Shown: positions 1-9,532 of the stretch, piece by piece
Layout: each line of letters opens with the position of its first letter
How positions within the stretch are numbered: position 1 is the stretch's first letter
Assembly (NCBI RefSeq): GCF_000611645.1
Contig: NW_014013439.1
Coordinates: 22,207-37,658, forward strand
DNA length: 15,452 nucleotides
DNA from: Monoraphidium neglectum
Taxonomy: Eukaryota; Chlorophyta; Chlorophyceae; Sphaeropleales; Selenastraceae
Direction: 5' to 3'
Position numbers and translations under genes: made by a program
Notes under the pieces: generated by a model
What the model was told of the DNA's origin: nothing
Seen by the model: only the letters and a program-made list of their open reading frames with translations
The model's database searches: none

Positions 1-2
1 AC

Positions 3-833
3 CTGACCCCTCCGCAACAGATCCAGGAGTGGGACCGGCAGACGGGCGTGATATCCTCGGCGCGCGAGACGACGGCCTCGACAGTGGCGAAGATCAGCGA
101 CGTCGTCACCAAGGTAGGCCACACGGCCTCGAGGGCGGGGGTCCTGCTTACCGCTGCGCCGCGTGGCCGCTGGGAGCTGGCGGGGGCGGGGCGGGGGCGG
201 CGGCGCGGGGCGAGAGCGCCCGTGGTGGAGGCGCTGCCGCGCGCGCCTTCTAGGGGCTGCGCCTTGCGGCGTGGGGCTGGCGGCCTCGTCAGCCTCCCAA
301 GGTTCTCCCTGTCACAGCTCAGTCACTCTGCGACAATGCTCCCCGCCACCCCCTGCACAACGCTCACGCCCCCGCACCCTCGTTTCCCCTCTTCCGTACA
401 CGCTGACGAACTTGAACGCCCATCCTCGTACTCTGGTTCTTTCTTATCCATCCCAAACTTGCAGCTCACCTTTGTTCCATACCAGATGCTTAACCCATCC
501 CGCATCCCATCCAGCACAGGCGACAGAGAATGAAAAGGTACAGTCAGCGATGCGCGAGACGTCAGTCGCCTTCTCTGAGGGCTGGTGGCGCATGAGCGCC
601 TCGATCGGCTGGGCAGGCCGGAAGATCGGGGCCGCGGTCAAGGAGGGCGGCTTGGCACGGTCGGGGTCGCAGCCTGAGGACGCGCCGGCGGCGTACCAGG
701 TGTGTGTGATCGTGTGTGTGTGTGAGTGTGATTGTGTATGTGATTGTGTGTGTGTGTGTGTGTGAGAGTGAGTGTGTGAGAGTGTGCGTGAGTTGTGTGA
801 GTGGGTGTGGGTGAGTGTGAGAGTGTGTGTGTG

Positions 834-887
<54 letters not shown>

Positions 888-1598
888 TGAGAGAGAGAGA
901 AAGAGAGTTAGTGTATTTGTGTTTGCGTGTGTGTGTGGGGGGGTATGGGTGTGTGTGTGTGAGACAGAGGGGTACTGGAGAGACCGCAGGGCGACGCCCG
1001 CCAGCCGGGCTCCGCGGCTCCGCGGGTTTGCGTGGCGCACCTGTGTGCAAAGGGGAGCGTGCGTTTGCGGTGCAAAAGACGCGCTGTGTGCATGTTCGAA
1101 CACGAGCGCAAGTGTGGCGTAAATGTAACAAGCAAAGCATGTGCGCCCTTCCCCAACACCCAGGTGGGCCCTGGCGGCCAGCTGCCGCCATACCACAGCA
1201 GCGGCGGCGGCGCCGTCGGCGGCGGGGGCATAGGCGGCCGCGGCGTAGCTCCGGGCGCGGGCGGCGGCGGCGGCGGCGGCGTGCTGCGCTTTGGGGGAGA
1301 CAGCGACGACCTTGACAGGTGATGGCTGATGCGCGTGTGCTGCTGCATCAGCTGGTGCTCTTTCTCAGGAGCCCTGATCCACTCGGCCCGGCGGTGCGGC
1401 GATTCGCCGACTCCCCCCCTCAACCGGCACCTGGAGCAAGCGCGTCGTAGCGATGGTCGCTCACATGCCGCCGCACCCCCTGCCTCTTTTGATGCGCGCA
1501 CCCGCAGGCAGCTGTCAGGCCTGGACCCCCTCGACTCGCCCCCGCCGGGCTACGCGCCCGCGGCTGTTCCCCCGGCGCCCAGCCAGGCGCGCGCATGA
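3..1598 (+). CDS. 3' end of an unrecognised gene (partial, 4 exons)
   Basis: I do not recognise this gene; its 5' part lies before the window. The spliced model is 3-113, 520-699, 1164-1318 and 1508-1598, giving 178 residues and a TGA stop. The phases agree at every junction (AAG|GTAGGC; ACAG|GCG; CAG|GTGTGT; CCCAG|GTG; GACAG|GTGATG; CGCAG|GCAG). The first half is an amphipathic Ser/Thr/Ala-rich helical stretch that includes SEGWWRMSASIGWAGRKIG and AAVKEGG. The rest is low-complexity: a Gly-rich run coded by GGC repeats near 1200-1285, then a Pro/Ala-rich end. The Trp/Ser/Gly/Ala-rich amphipathic helix recalls the lipid-packing tails of ArfGAP1 or plant AGD6/7 proteins, but this is a weak resemblance and I assign no function. 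If the third intron is retained, translation stops at TGA 1320-1322. The first exon may begin before position 3. Confidence 0.6.
700..1163 (+). repeat. TG-rich intron with (GT)n microsatellite
   Basis: This is the second visible intron of the first gene. Most of 700-960 is GTGTG/GTGAG microsatellite, with an uninterrupted GT core at about 839-885 (roughly 23 units) followed by a short GA run. The repeat begins at the splice donor itself (CAG|GTGTGTGTG), so many alternative GT dinucleotides lie next to the true donor. On the minus strand it gives long His/Thr open frames that are not genes. Confidence 0.85.
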
Positions 1599-1918
1599 AG
1601 CTGCTGCGCCTCCTCTGTGGCCCGTCCTCTGTCACGTTTGCTGCACTCTCGCGTCTGTTTGGTTTGCACTGCCGTTCATGTATTTATATTGTTGCCGGGC
1701 TGAGTTCCACGCATGCGTCTGCACCCCTGATTCCGCCAAAGCGCACCCCTTATCGCCCGATGCAGCTGCATGCCCTCCAACTGCATGCTCGGCCGCATGT
1801 GTCACACTGCGGTTGGGGGAGTAATCGCTGCAAACGCACATGTGTGATGGCGTCCTCAGTACCAACCACGCTGCGCCCTGTCAGCCTTGTGGTGTATGCG
1901 GAATTCATGCAATTGCTG
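1599..1918. other. Convergent intergenic region / 3' UTRs
   Basis: This gap separates the stop of the plus-strand gene (1598) from the stop of the minus-strand WD40 gene (1919-1921). It must hold both 3' UTRs. I see no further gene. TGTAA, the usual green-algal polyadenylation signal, is absent on the plus strand. On the minus strand it occurs only at 1923-1919, overlapping the WD40 stop codon (GTGTAA). Confidence 0.5.
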
Positions 1919-2198
1919 TTACACCCTCTGCCGCTTGGCCAGCCGGGGCTCTGATGCAGGACCCAGCGCGTTCAGCTGCATGGCGGCCGCCTCGCCGCTG
2001 TCGCACGCGCTGCCGCTGCTCGCAGCACGCGGCGGCGGGCCTGCAGCTGGTGCATCAGCGCACCCACCGCACACCCCACAGCAGCTGCTGAGCAAGCCAC
2101 ACCCGCATGTGTGTTCTGCCTCTATGCTCTCCGCAGCGGCGCATACCTGCCCAGTCCGCTGCAGCGGCTGCTGCTGATTTTGCTGCAGCGCCTGTTCT

Positions 2199-2280
<82 letters not shown>

Positions 2281-5200
2281 CTGCCATACCGCTCCTCCAA
2301 ATCTGCCCTACTGTGCGGGGCCATCGGTACTCGTACCGTACAAGAAAGCCAGCCCCCAGCACCGCAAGCACATGCCTGCACAGCAAAGACAGGAGGGGTG
2401 CAGGAGTGCGGAGTCCTGATGTGAGACCCCGCACCGCACGACCAGCGAAGGCTGCGACATCAGAGACGGCAGCCGCAGCAGAGCAGGCGGCGGCAGCAGC
2501 AGCGCGGGCAGTGGATGCGCTTGATGTGCCTCCACTGTGTTGCACACTAAGTGAATGATGCGCAGCCAAGGCCACTGGCAGCGGCGGGGACCAGCAAACC
2601 GCCTCGAGGGCCCACCCACCCACCTGCCGTCCTCCGAAACGCCGCAGCCGCGAACAGCGCCTTCCATTCCGCGGTGCGGCTCCAGGGCGGCGAGCTGGGC
2701 GCCGCTGCGGGCGTCGTACGCAAACACCTGCCCCCGGCGGTTGCCTGCGGGTTCAAGGCAGAGGGCAGATGGAGGGTTGAGACTGGCGTTTGATGTTGTA
2801 CCGGTTGCGTACCAACTACATAGACACTGGGTCAAGGCAAAACTTTTCATTGCCGTCAGGGCGGGGCGGCACACGTGGCCTCTGTGATCGCGGCGAGCCC
2901 CTCTCACCTGCACACACGATGCGCCCGTCGCGTGTGTGGGCGAGGCCGCATCTACTGTGGTGGCTCACGCCGCCCGCGCCGCCGCAGCCTGGCACGCGCC
3001 AGTGGGCGACCAGTGCCCGCTTCTCCCAGTCATATGTGAGCGTGCGGCCGTCGACGCACCGCGCCAGCAGCAGGCCGCCTGGAGCATGCGCAAACGGTGG
3101 TTATGAGGCATTTGAGTCGCCACACGTTGACAACCGCCGGGAACCGAGGGCGGCAGCAGCCGTGGCGTCGCGAGGCGCACCACTTGCTGCGTCCAGCAAA
3201 CATCGCAGGACGGGCCGCCGGCGCAAGCTTTCCCTCAGTTGTGATGCGCACCAGTGAAAGTTGCATGGTGCTTCCCCCCCTCATCTGACTCGCACCTTCC
3301 AAGAATCTGAGGCCCTCAATGGCCACGCCCCCAAGGCCTGGCAGCTCCATCGGTTCCCGAACCAGGCCGCGCCTCCAGGCCGACAGTGACCGCTGCTCCC
3401 CAGCGCGCCGCCCCGCTTCTGCCCCAGCGGGCTGCCGCTGGTCCTCTCGCCGCCGCCCGTCCTGCTGCTGCGGCTGCTTTTGTTCTGCTTGCTGGGGCTG
3501 CTTCTGCTGCTGTGGTTTCAATTGCTGCTTGTCCTGCTGCTGCAGCAGCAGCAGCAGCTGCTGCTGCTGCTGCTGGGCGTCCTGCTGTCGCCCGACTGCC
3601 TGCTCCGGCTGCTGCAGACCGCCACCGGCCGCATCCTCCACGCACCCGTCTGCCAGCCCGGTCTCCACCGGCCGCCAGCAGTGGAGCCTGCCGCTGCGCG
3701 TGCCTGCCACGAAGAAGCCGCCGCATGGGCTGAGCGCCTGAATTATATTATCCAGCAGCAACGGCAGGCGAAAGGCGCGGCCGACGTGTCAACCTTGCGG
3801 GTTTCAAAATCCAAGCTCACAAGTAACGCATAGTGCAGGTTGCGCAGCGGAGCTGATGGGCTGCGCTGCAGGGGCTAGAGATGTTGTTTGCACACGCACG
3901 CGTGCGTGCACTGCGCCGCGGCAGCCGCCGCCCTCAAGCCGCCCTCTCACCGCGCAGAACGCGTCGCCCTTGGGCGTCGCGGCGAGGCACACCGTGGCGC
4001 CGACGTCCCAGAGCCGCGCGCCGCCGTCGCGGCAGAGGGCGAGCAGCAGGCGCGGCGCGGCGGGGCAGGCGCTGAGGTCTACGGGGTCGGAGTCGTGCCC
4101 TGGCGGTTGTCGGTTGGTTGTAGGCGGGTTAGGTGGAAGGGGTTCGCGCTTGCAATTTGTGGGGAGTACGTGTAAATTCATTTCGGGATGCATTACGTAT
4201 GTATTTCGGGCAGGCAGCGCAAGCACATGTCGCTGTTGAGCTCAGAAGGCGCAACGCTGGCAGGATGGACAAGGCGCCGGTGCCGCTCGCCGGCAGGCCT
4301 CCCAGCGGGATAGTCACGGCGCGGGCGGTGTCTGGGGAGACGCCGCGTGGCGCATGCACAGCGCAGTACACGCCGGCGGCCCGGGTGCCCGTCCCACCTT
4401 GCAGGAGCCGCACCACCGCGGCCTCAGCGACGCTGATGACGTGGATGCATCGGTCCGAGCCGCCCACAGCCTGCGCCACGGCGACGCAGACCGCACCGGG
4501 CGGCGCAGTAAGCTGTGAGCGTTCGCGTGGCATACGTTGTGGCGCCGTGACGCAACCGGCGCGTGCGCGAGCGGTCGAGGCGCCGTCGGCAGGCGTGTCT
4601 CGGGGTGGTAGGGATGCTGGCATGGCATGGGCGTGGGCAAGAGTGGTTGGGAGAGTCTGGGACCCTCACCAGCCACGCATCACCGGGGACGGCGCAGCGG
4701 CCGAGTTGCTCTGGAAGCCACGCGCACGAGAGCATCTCCTGCGGCGAGGGGCGAGGGAAGGCGCAAGAGGACGCCGGTCCGGCCCCAAACTCTGGGAAAG
4801 CGCGTCTGCGGGGTGGCCGGCCAACCGACCTGGTGGCCAGCAAATCCAAGTCGCAGCTCCGATGGCGGAGCGACGAGCAGGGCATCCTCGCGCGTGCGAG
4901 CGCGCCGCCGGCGGCGGGGTGACCCCGCGCCGGCGGCGCTCACCGTGGCTTTGCCGTTGGCTGGGGGTGGTGCATATTGCACCACGACTGATAGATGGTC
5001 CCCCATGTGTTGGTCGTCGTAGATCGTGACCTGCAGCAGCGGGTTGCCAGTGGGCATGGCCGGCCGATCGGCGGGTGCGCAGGGTGCGAGCTCTCCGTCA
5101 AACCCAGCTAGCTCATGTTGATGCATGTTGAGTCGCGGGGATGACGATTGGCCAGGGCTCGCTTAGTTAGGGGTCCGCCGTTGCGTCCGGGGTTGAATGG

Positions 5201-5616
5201 CATGCCCGGCTGATGCGCCTCGCGAGCGCGGGACTGCACCTGACCGCTGGCTGCCGTGGCGAACAGGTTGCGGCAGCCGGGGTGCGACGTGTTGATGGCG
5301 AGCGCCTGGATGGCGGCGCCGTGGCTCTCCTGTGCACGCGGCGGCAGCCGCGGCGAGCGGATTCAATGGGAAGAGGCGCTGAGCGCGCGACAGGTGAAGG
5401 CGCACACCGTGAAAATTCGCAAGCTTTCACGGGCCCCGGCCGGGAGGTCATTGCACTGTCACTACGCCCCAGTGCCTGCTGCCGGTGTGCGCACACCTTC
5501 ACGACCGCCTTGACACTCAAGTGCTGGAGCGCATGGCGCCTGAACTCGTCGAGGCCTCCGTGCTCGTCAATTGCTGCATCAAGCTTGCGCAGGAGGCCTT
5601 TGGACGCTGCGTTCAT
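1919..5616 (-). CDS. WD40 propeller protein, EED/FIE-LRWD1 class, with polyQ insertion and tail
   Basis: Exons on the minus strand: 5616-5497, 5329-5240, 5030-4944, 4738-4670, 4512-4398, 4099-3951, 3865-3821, 3737-3296, 3078-2908, 2744-2624, 2375-2147 and 1975-1919. They join in frame to 564 residues. WD40 signatures include FATAASGQVTIYD (64-76), a GH...WD repeat (161-192), SPCGGFFVAGTRSGRLHCW (228-246), FLEGGLLLARCVDGRTLTYDW (370-390), AGNRRGQVFAYD (429-440) and SEDGRHVLAVL (near 466-475). Their order and spacing follow EED/ESC/FIE, the H3K27me3-reading subunit of PRC2, and the related propeller of LRWD1/ORCA. I cannot decide between these two. Oddities: a Gln-rich insertion (about 276-317) between two blades, 25 Gln from 503, and a basic AKRQRV terminus. 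The start at 5616 has A at -3; in-frame ATGs at 5745 and 5769 could extend it. The last intron (2146-1976) may be retained; the frame stays open with the same C terminus. Expected role: a nuclear chromatin scaffold. Confidence 0.72.
2204..2278 (-). repeat. CAG polyglutamine tract (25 codons, one CAA)
   Basis: On the plus strand this is (CTG)9, one TTG, then (CTG)15. On the sense (minus) strand it codes 25 consecutive Gln in exon 11 of the WD40 gene, directly after the last propeller blade, followed by a looser Q-rich segment. Confidence 0.95.
3534..3575 (-). repeat. Self-complementary (CTG)3(CAG)5(CTG)6 block in coding exon
   Basis: This trinucleotide run switches strand twice and can fold on itself. 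Read on the minus strand in the WD40 gene (exon 8) it gives Gln x6, Leu x5, Gln x3 at about residues 280-293. It lies in a wider Q-rich insertion coded by about 3460-3590. Confidence 0.9.
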
Positions 5617-5794
5617 GTTCGCGCGATTTTCAAAAGTGCGATCTGAGATCTTGAGAGAGCAAGTATAAGTTTGTCCGTGTGACGCGGGGTTGCAATCTTC
5701 CAGCAGTTCTTCGGTGAGACTGCGTGCAATGGCGAAATGCCGCATGAGACGCACATGCAGCACTGACATACATCACCTGCGGTGTCCCTTCCAG

Positions 5795-6542
5795 GCAGCA
5801 CCTCGGAGTCAAGTACGGTATGCACAATGACGAGCTGCCTGCTGCACAGTACTGTCGTTTGATTACAGCAGACAATTACCTGGATGAGACCTCACAGGTA
5901 TACAACACAGTACGACACTGCATCAGGTAAGCAGGGTTGAAGGCGTAGAACGAAGGGCAGGGTGACCTGGCCACACAGGGCCGGATCGCCCTTTGGCCCT
6001 GCCCGGCGGCCCCAATTTGCCTATAAACCTCACAGGAAGCAGACGCCATCACCTTCAATGCAATGACTAAGCACGACAGCACACAGGCGGACATCGGGCC
6101 TGCCCAGGGCTGGCAGGTTGGGAGACGGGTGAAAACGGCTCGCCGGCGCGGCGGGCGCGGCCCATCCTTGGGTTCCCCAAAAAGAGGGGGTGTCGAAACG
6201 TTCTCTCGCTGCTCTTGTGCCCTCCTCTCGCTGCAGTGGCCGGACGACGCAGCGTCGCAGAGGACGCTGGGTGCCGCGCGCGCCGCTGTCTATGGCACGA
6301 GAAAGGACCGCCGGCGAAACACGCGCTCCCATGGGGAATCCTGCAGAGCATGTGGGCGGGGCTGCAACACCGCTGCTGCGGCGCCAGCAGCGGCGGCTGC
6401 AGAAGTTTTGCCAACAGCAAACTGGCACGCTCACGCTCAGTCAACGGCAGCGAATATGCGTGGGGCGAAAGCGCCCGGGCGTGCTCTGTTTGGCGCTGAT
6501 AGCAGCAGGTCTTCCTTCACAAATCGAATCACATCACAGTGA
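5795..6542 (+). CDS. Weak candidate gene, divergent from the WD40 gene
   Basis: I do not recognise any family here. Three plus-strand segments read well and join in frame: about 5795-5898 (ATG at 5820, coding MHNDELPAAQYCRLITADN then YLDETSQ, ending CAG|GTATAC), 6037-6113 (CTCACAG|GAAGCA; coding EADAITFNAMTKHDSTQ) and 6238-6542 (GCTGCAG|TGG, ending TGA). The last segment is Ala/Arg-rich and unconvincing. A CCAG acceptor-like site at 5791-5794 lies just upstream of the ATG, so an exon may begin there instead. A stronger donor at about 5926 (CAG|GTAAGC) would put the next segment out of frame. If real, it shares a promoter with the minus-strand gene starting at 5616 and would be antisense to none of its exons. 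Confidence 0.25.
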
Positions 6543-7930
6543 CACAACAGCCAACCCTCGAGCCTGGTGCTAGGGGCCTTCGCGCGTCGGGCGCCGGGCA
6601 CACAGCAATTCATTATAGTGGCGGGGCCACGGGCGGCGCGGCGACAGCTGTGGGGTCAGCAATCGTAGCGCAACGCGCGCGGACAACTGTCCCCGCACCC
6701 ATTGGTCAGCATGGGCGGGGACGATCAGGGGCAAGATGCCAGCGGCAAGGCCCGACGTATTTGGGGGTGCATGCACCTGCTCCCGCATGGCAGCGGCAGG
6801 TTGGGCGTTTCGAGGTTGGTGTTTCGTTTTAGCTTATTGTTTGGGCCTCCAACTCTGCCCGCATTGGCACACGCGGCGCCCTTGTTTGCGTAGAGGCAAC
6901 GGCAAGGGAATGGGCAGCTACGGACAGCTAAGCGGCGGGGCGCCGTGCAACGCGCTGCTGTGCTGACGGCCGCGCGGGAGGGCGACGCGCAACGGCAAAA
7001 TGCGGTCCTCGGCGGCCCGTCAGTTCAAGGAGTATCCGTTGATGCGCCGCCTGCTGGCGCCCGCCCGCCCGCGGAGCACCAAAAGCCATGCAAAAGCCTG
7101 CGGCAGGCCGGCGGCGAAGTGAAGGTGCGCGCCGTGCCGCAGGTATCAATGCAAATGCGGTTTCGAAGCGGACCGAAAGGTCGCAGGAGACGCGCGTGTG
7201 CCCCGGTCAGAGGGGAGCACCGCCTGCGCACGTGCACGCGGCGGGCCGATGCAGGGCCACTCTTGGCGCGCCCAGCTGGGGCCGGGCACCAACAAGCAAC
7301 TGCACTATGCCACGAGGTTGTAGTCTGTACGCCACGTGGGCTGTTGGGGTAGCGTTGTTGCTCAACGAGAGCCCGGCCAGCAGACGACTCTGCGCAGGAC
7401 TGGGAACAAAGGTGGATGCCGGCGCCTCGAAACGAACCATGGGGCCGCGCGGCTCCTGAGGCAGCTGCTGGAAGGGGCGCCCTTCTCGTGCGCATGCCTG
7501 GCATGGGTCGAGCCCAGCGGCTGTGCGGGGACATGTCGGCGTGTTGGCCGTTTTTCAGGCCGACCGTGCCAAGCGCACGCGCATGGTGCGGCCTTCGCGG
7601 GCTGACGAGAATAAAGTAGGCCTGGTGGAAAATCAGACAAAACTTGACAGTGTTATGGAACGGGCGAGCAGGGCAATGCCACCCAATGGCCGCAGTTTTG
7701 CCGAGGAGAGGGCGCTGGGCCGAACAGGCGGCGCCAGCGGAGGGGCCAAGGACATAGCAGTGGCGCCTCCCAGCACCGCCGCTGGCCTCGCAACTCCGCA
7801 TCCCAAATGTATGGTAAGTGCCGCGTCGAACTCAAGAGCGAATGGAACACATTGCACAGAGCCGCAACCGTTGGAAGGGCGGCGGGACTGGGTCAACGCC
7901 GGTGCCGGCATCAGGAATGTGCAAGGGCCC
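6543..7930. other. Gene-free stretch; probably 3' UTR of the zinc-finger gene plus intergenic DNA
   Basis: No exon here matches a family or joins convincingly. Open frames exist on both strands (up to 258 codons on the minus strand at 7801-7025), but they are Ala/Arg/Pro/Cys-rich with no domain pattern, as expected by chance in GC-rich DNA. The 3' UTR of the minus-strand zinc-finger gene should start at 7930 and run down. I found no TGTAA on the minus strand here. An AATAAA at about 7610 on the plus strand is isolated. Confidence 0.5.
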
Positions 7931-9490
7931 TCACAGAACGATGCCGCCGTTCGCCCAAAATAGGGGTGCACCACAGCCCGCTAGCGCCCCGCCGCCGCCA
8001 GCCTGCGGCTGCAAGGGTCGCGCAGCCTGCGCCTGCAGTGCCGCCCACAGCGGCAGCTGCGCCGCCGCGTCGATGGGGGCCAGCGCCGAGGGCGCGATCG
8101 GAAGCTGCGCGGGCGAGGCCAGAGGAAATGCGCCAAGGGCGTGCGCGTGTCCTGTTGACTCGGGCAAACCGTAAGAGCACATGGGCGGCGCAGTGCCGCC
8201 CAGTGGCAGCTGCACGGGTGCCTGGGCCAGCGGCGGGGCCGAGACGGGTGTGGCCGCAAGGAGCGGCATTGGGGACGACACGGGGACGCTGGCGGCCGCG
8301 CACGCGGCGAGCGGCAGCCCCATACTGACGGACGCTGCGAACGCCGCCACCCGCCCCGCGGCCGCGTCGGCGGCGGCCTCGGCCTCTATGGCTGCCGCCA
8401 TCGCGGCAGCTGCGCGGCGGCTGCTCTCCTCCGCCTGCTGCAGCAGCACCTGCAGGACCTCGCCAGCATTGCCATCGCCATAGCAGCAGGAGCTGCTTAC
8501 GAGCGCAGCCGGGCGCATCCCCTCGTCGGGCTCGCGCTTCGACGAGGCGGCGAGGCGCGAGCGCGGCAGGGCCGTCTTGGGCGAGGGGCCCAGCGCCGGC
8601 CCCGCGCAGGCGCAGCAGGCGGCAGCCTGCCACTTGGTGCTGCCGCCGATGTCTGCAGCTGACGCAGTGCGCCGCGGCGCACAGCAGGCGCCCGGCCACG
8701 CCGCCGAGTAATCGGAACGGGCACTGCCGCTGCCGTCACTGCCGTCGTCCGCCTGCAGCCGCGGCTGCTGCGGGGCGGCGGCGGCGGGCGCTGTGCGGAT
8801 CGACAGCGGCGCGCGCGGCCGTCTGAGGTCGGCCGAAGAATGCGCGAAGAAGCAGACCTGTTGGTTAGGCGTCAAGGGGGGCGGCATGCGCTTTGGTATT
8901 TGTCACTCAAGACTGTCGCATGCGGTTTGGCAGGCACGAGCGCCTTGCTGATGCGGCAGGGTGCGATGCTGGTGAAAGGGGGCATGTGTGAGTAGACGCA
9001 CAATCGCACATGCCAGGAGGGCGGGAAGGCCGCCGTTGGTATCAAGGCGCGTGCACGCCACCACCCACCTTGCGTGTGCAGGCCTGACCGTCTGCGCAGG
9101 GCTTGGTTTTGTAGCGGTCTGGGTGCAGCCACACCTCAAACACATTGTGGGCCTGCGAAGGAGAAAGAGTGGCGCATGCAAGTCAATGAGATTTGAGGGA
9201 GGGGAGCCCGCTTTGCCCCGACAAAGGAGGGCGGTTAGGCTGAATGCTGGGCGCCAAGATGCCTGCGACGAGACAGGACTGTTTGATTGGCGCCGAAGAA
9301 GAAAGACGCGAGGCCCTGGGCACCAGCAACAGGTGCCTCGCTCACATAGGTGCAGGCGTCCCCAAGTGGGCAGGACTCGGAGCGGCGTGTATGGGGGCAC
9401 ATCTCTGCGCAGTACCTTTGGAGGGGATGGGGGCATGCAGATGGTGCACGTCTCATCTATGGGCATGTTTGTGTGTGTGAAGTGTGTGTG

Positions 9491-9532
<42 letters not shown>

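Noticed and set aside
700..960. CRISPR-like or satellite array
   Set aside because: It is a simple dinucleotide microsatellite without spacer structure, inside a spliced intron of a eukaryotic gene.
444..1196. Minus-strand frames of over 200 codons rich in His and Thr
   Set aside because: They are translations of the CA side of the TG microsatellite inside an intron of the plus-strand gene.
7607..7614. AATAAA on the plus strand as a polyadenylation signal
   Set aside because: No plus-strand gene ends nearby, and green algae mainly use TGTAA.
7025..7801. 258-codon minus-strand frame
   Set aside because: Ala/Arg/Pro/Cys-rich, no domain pattern, no splice partners, and located where the 3' UTR of the zinc-finger gene should be.
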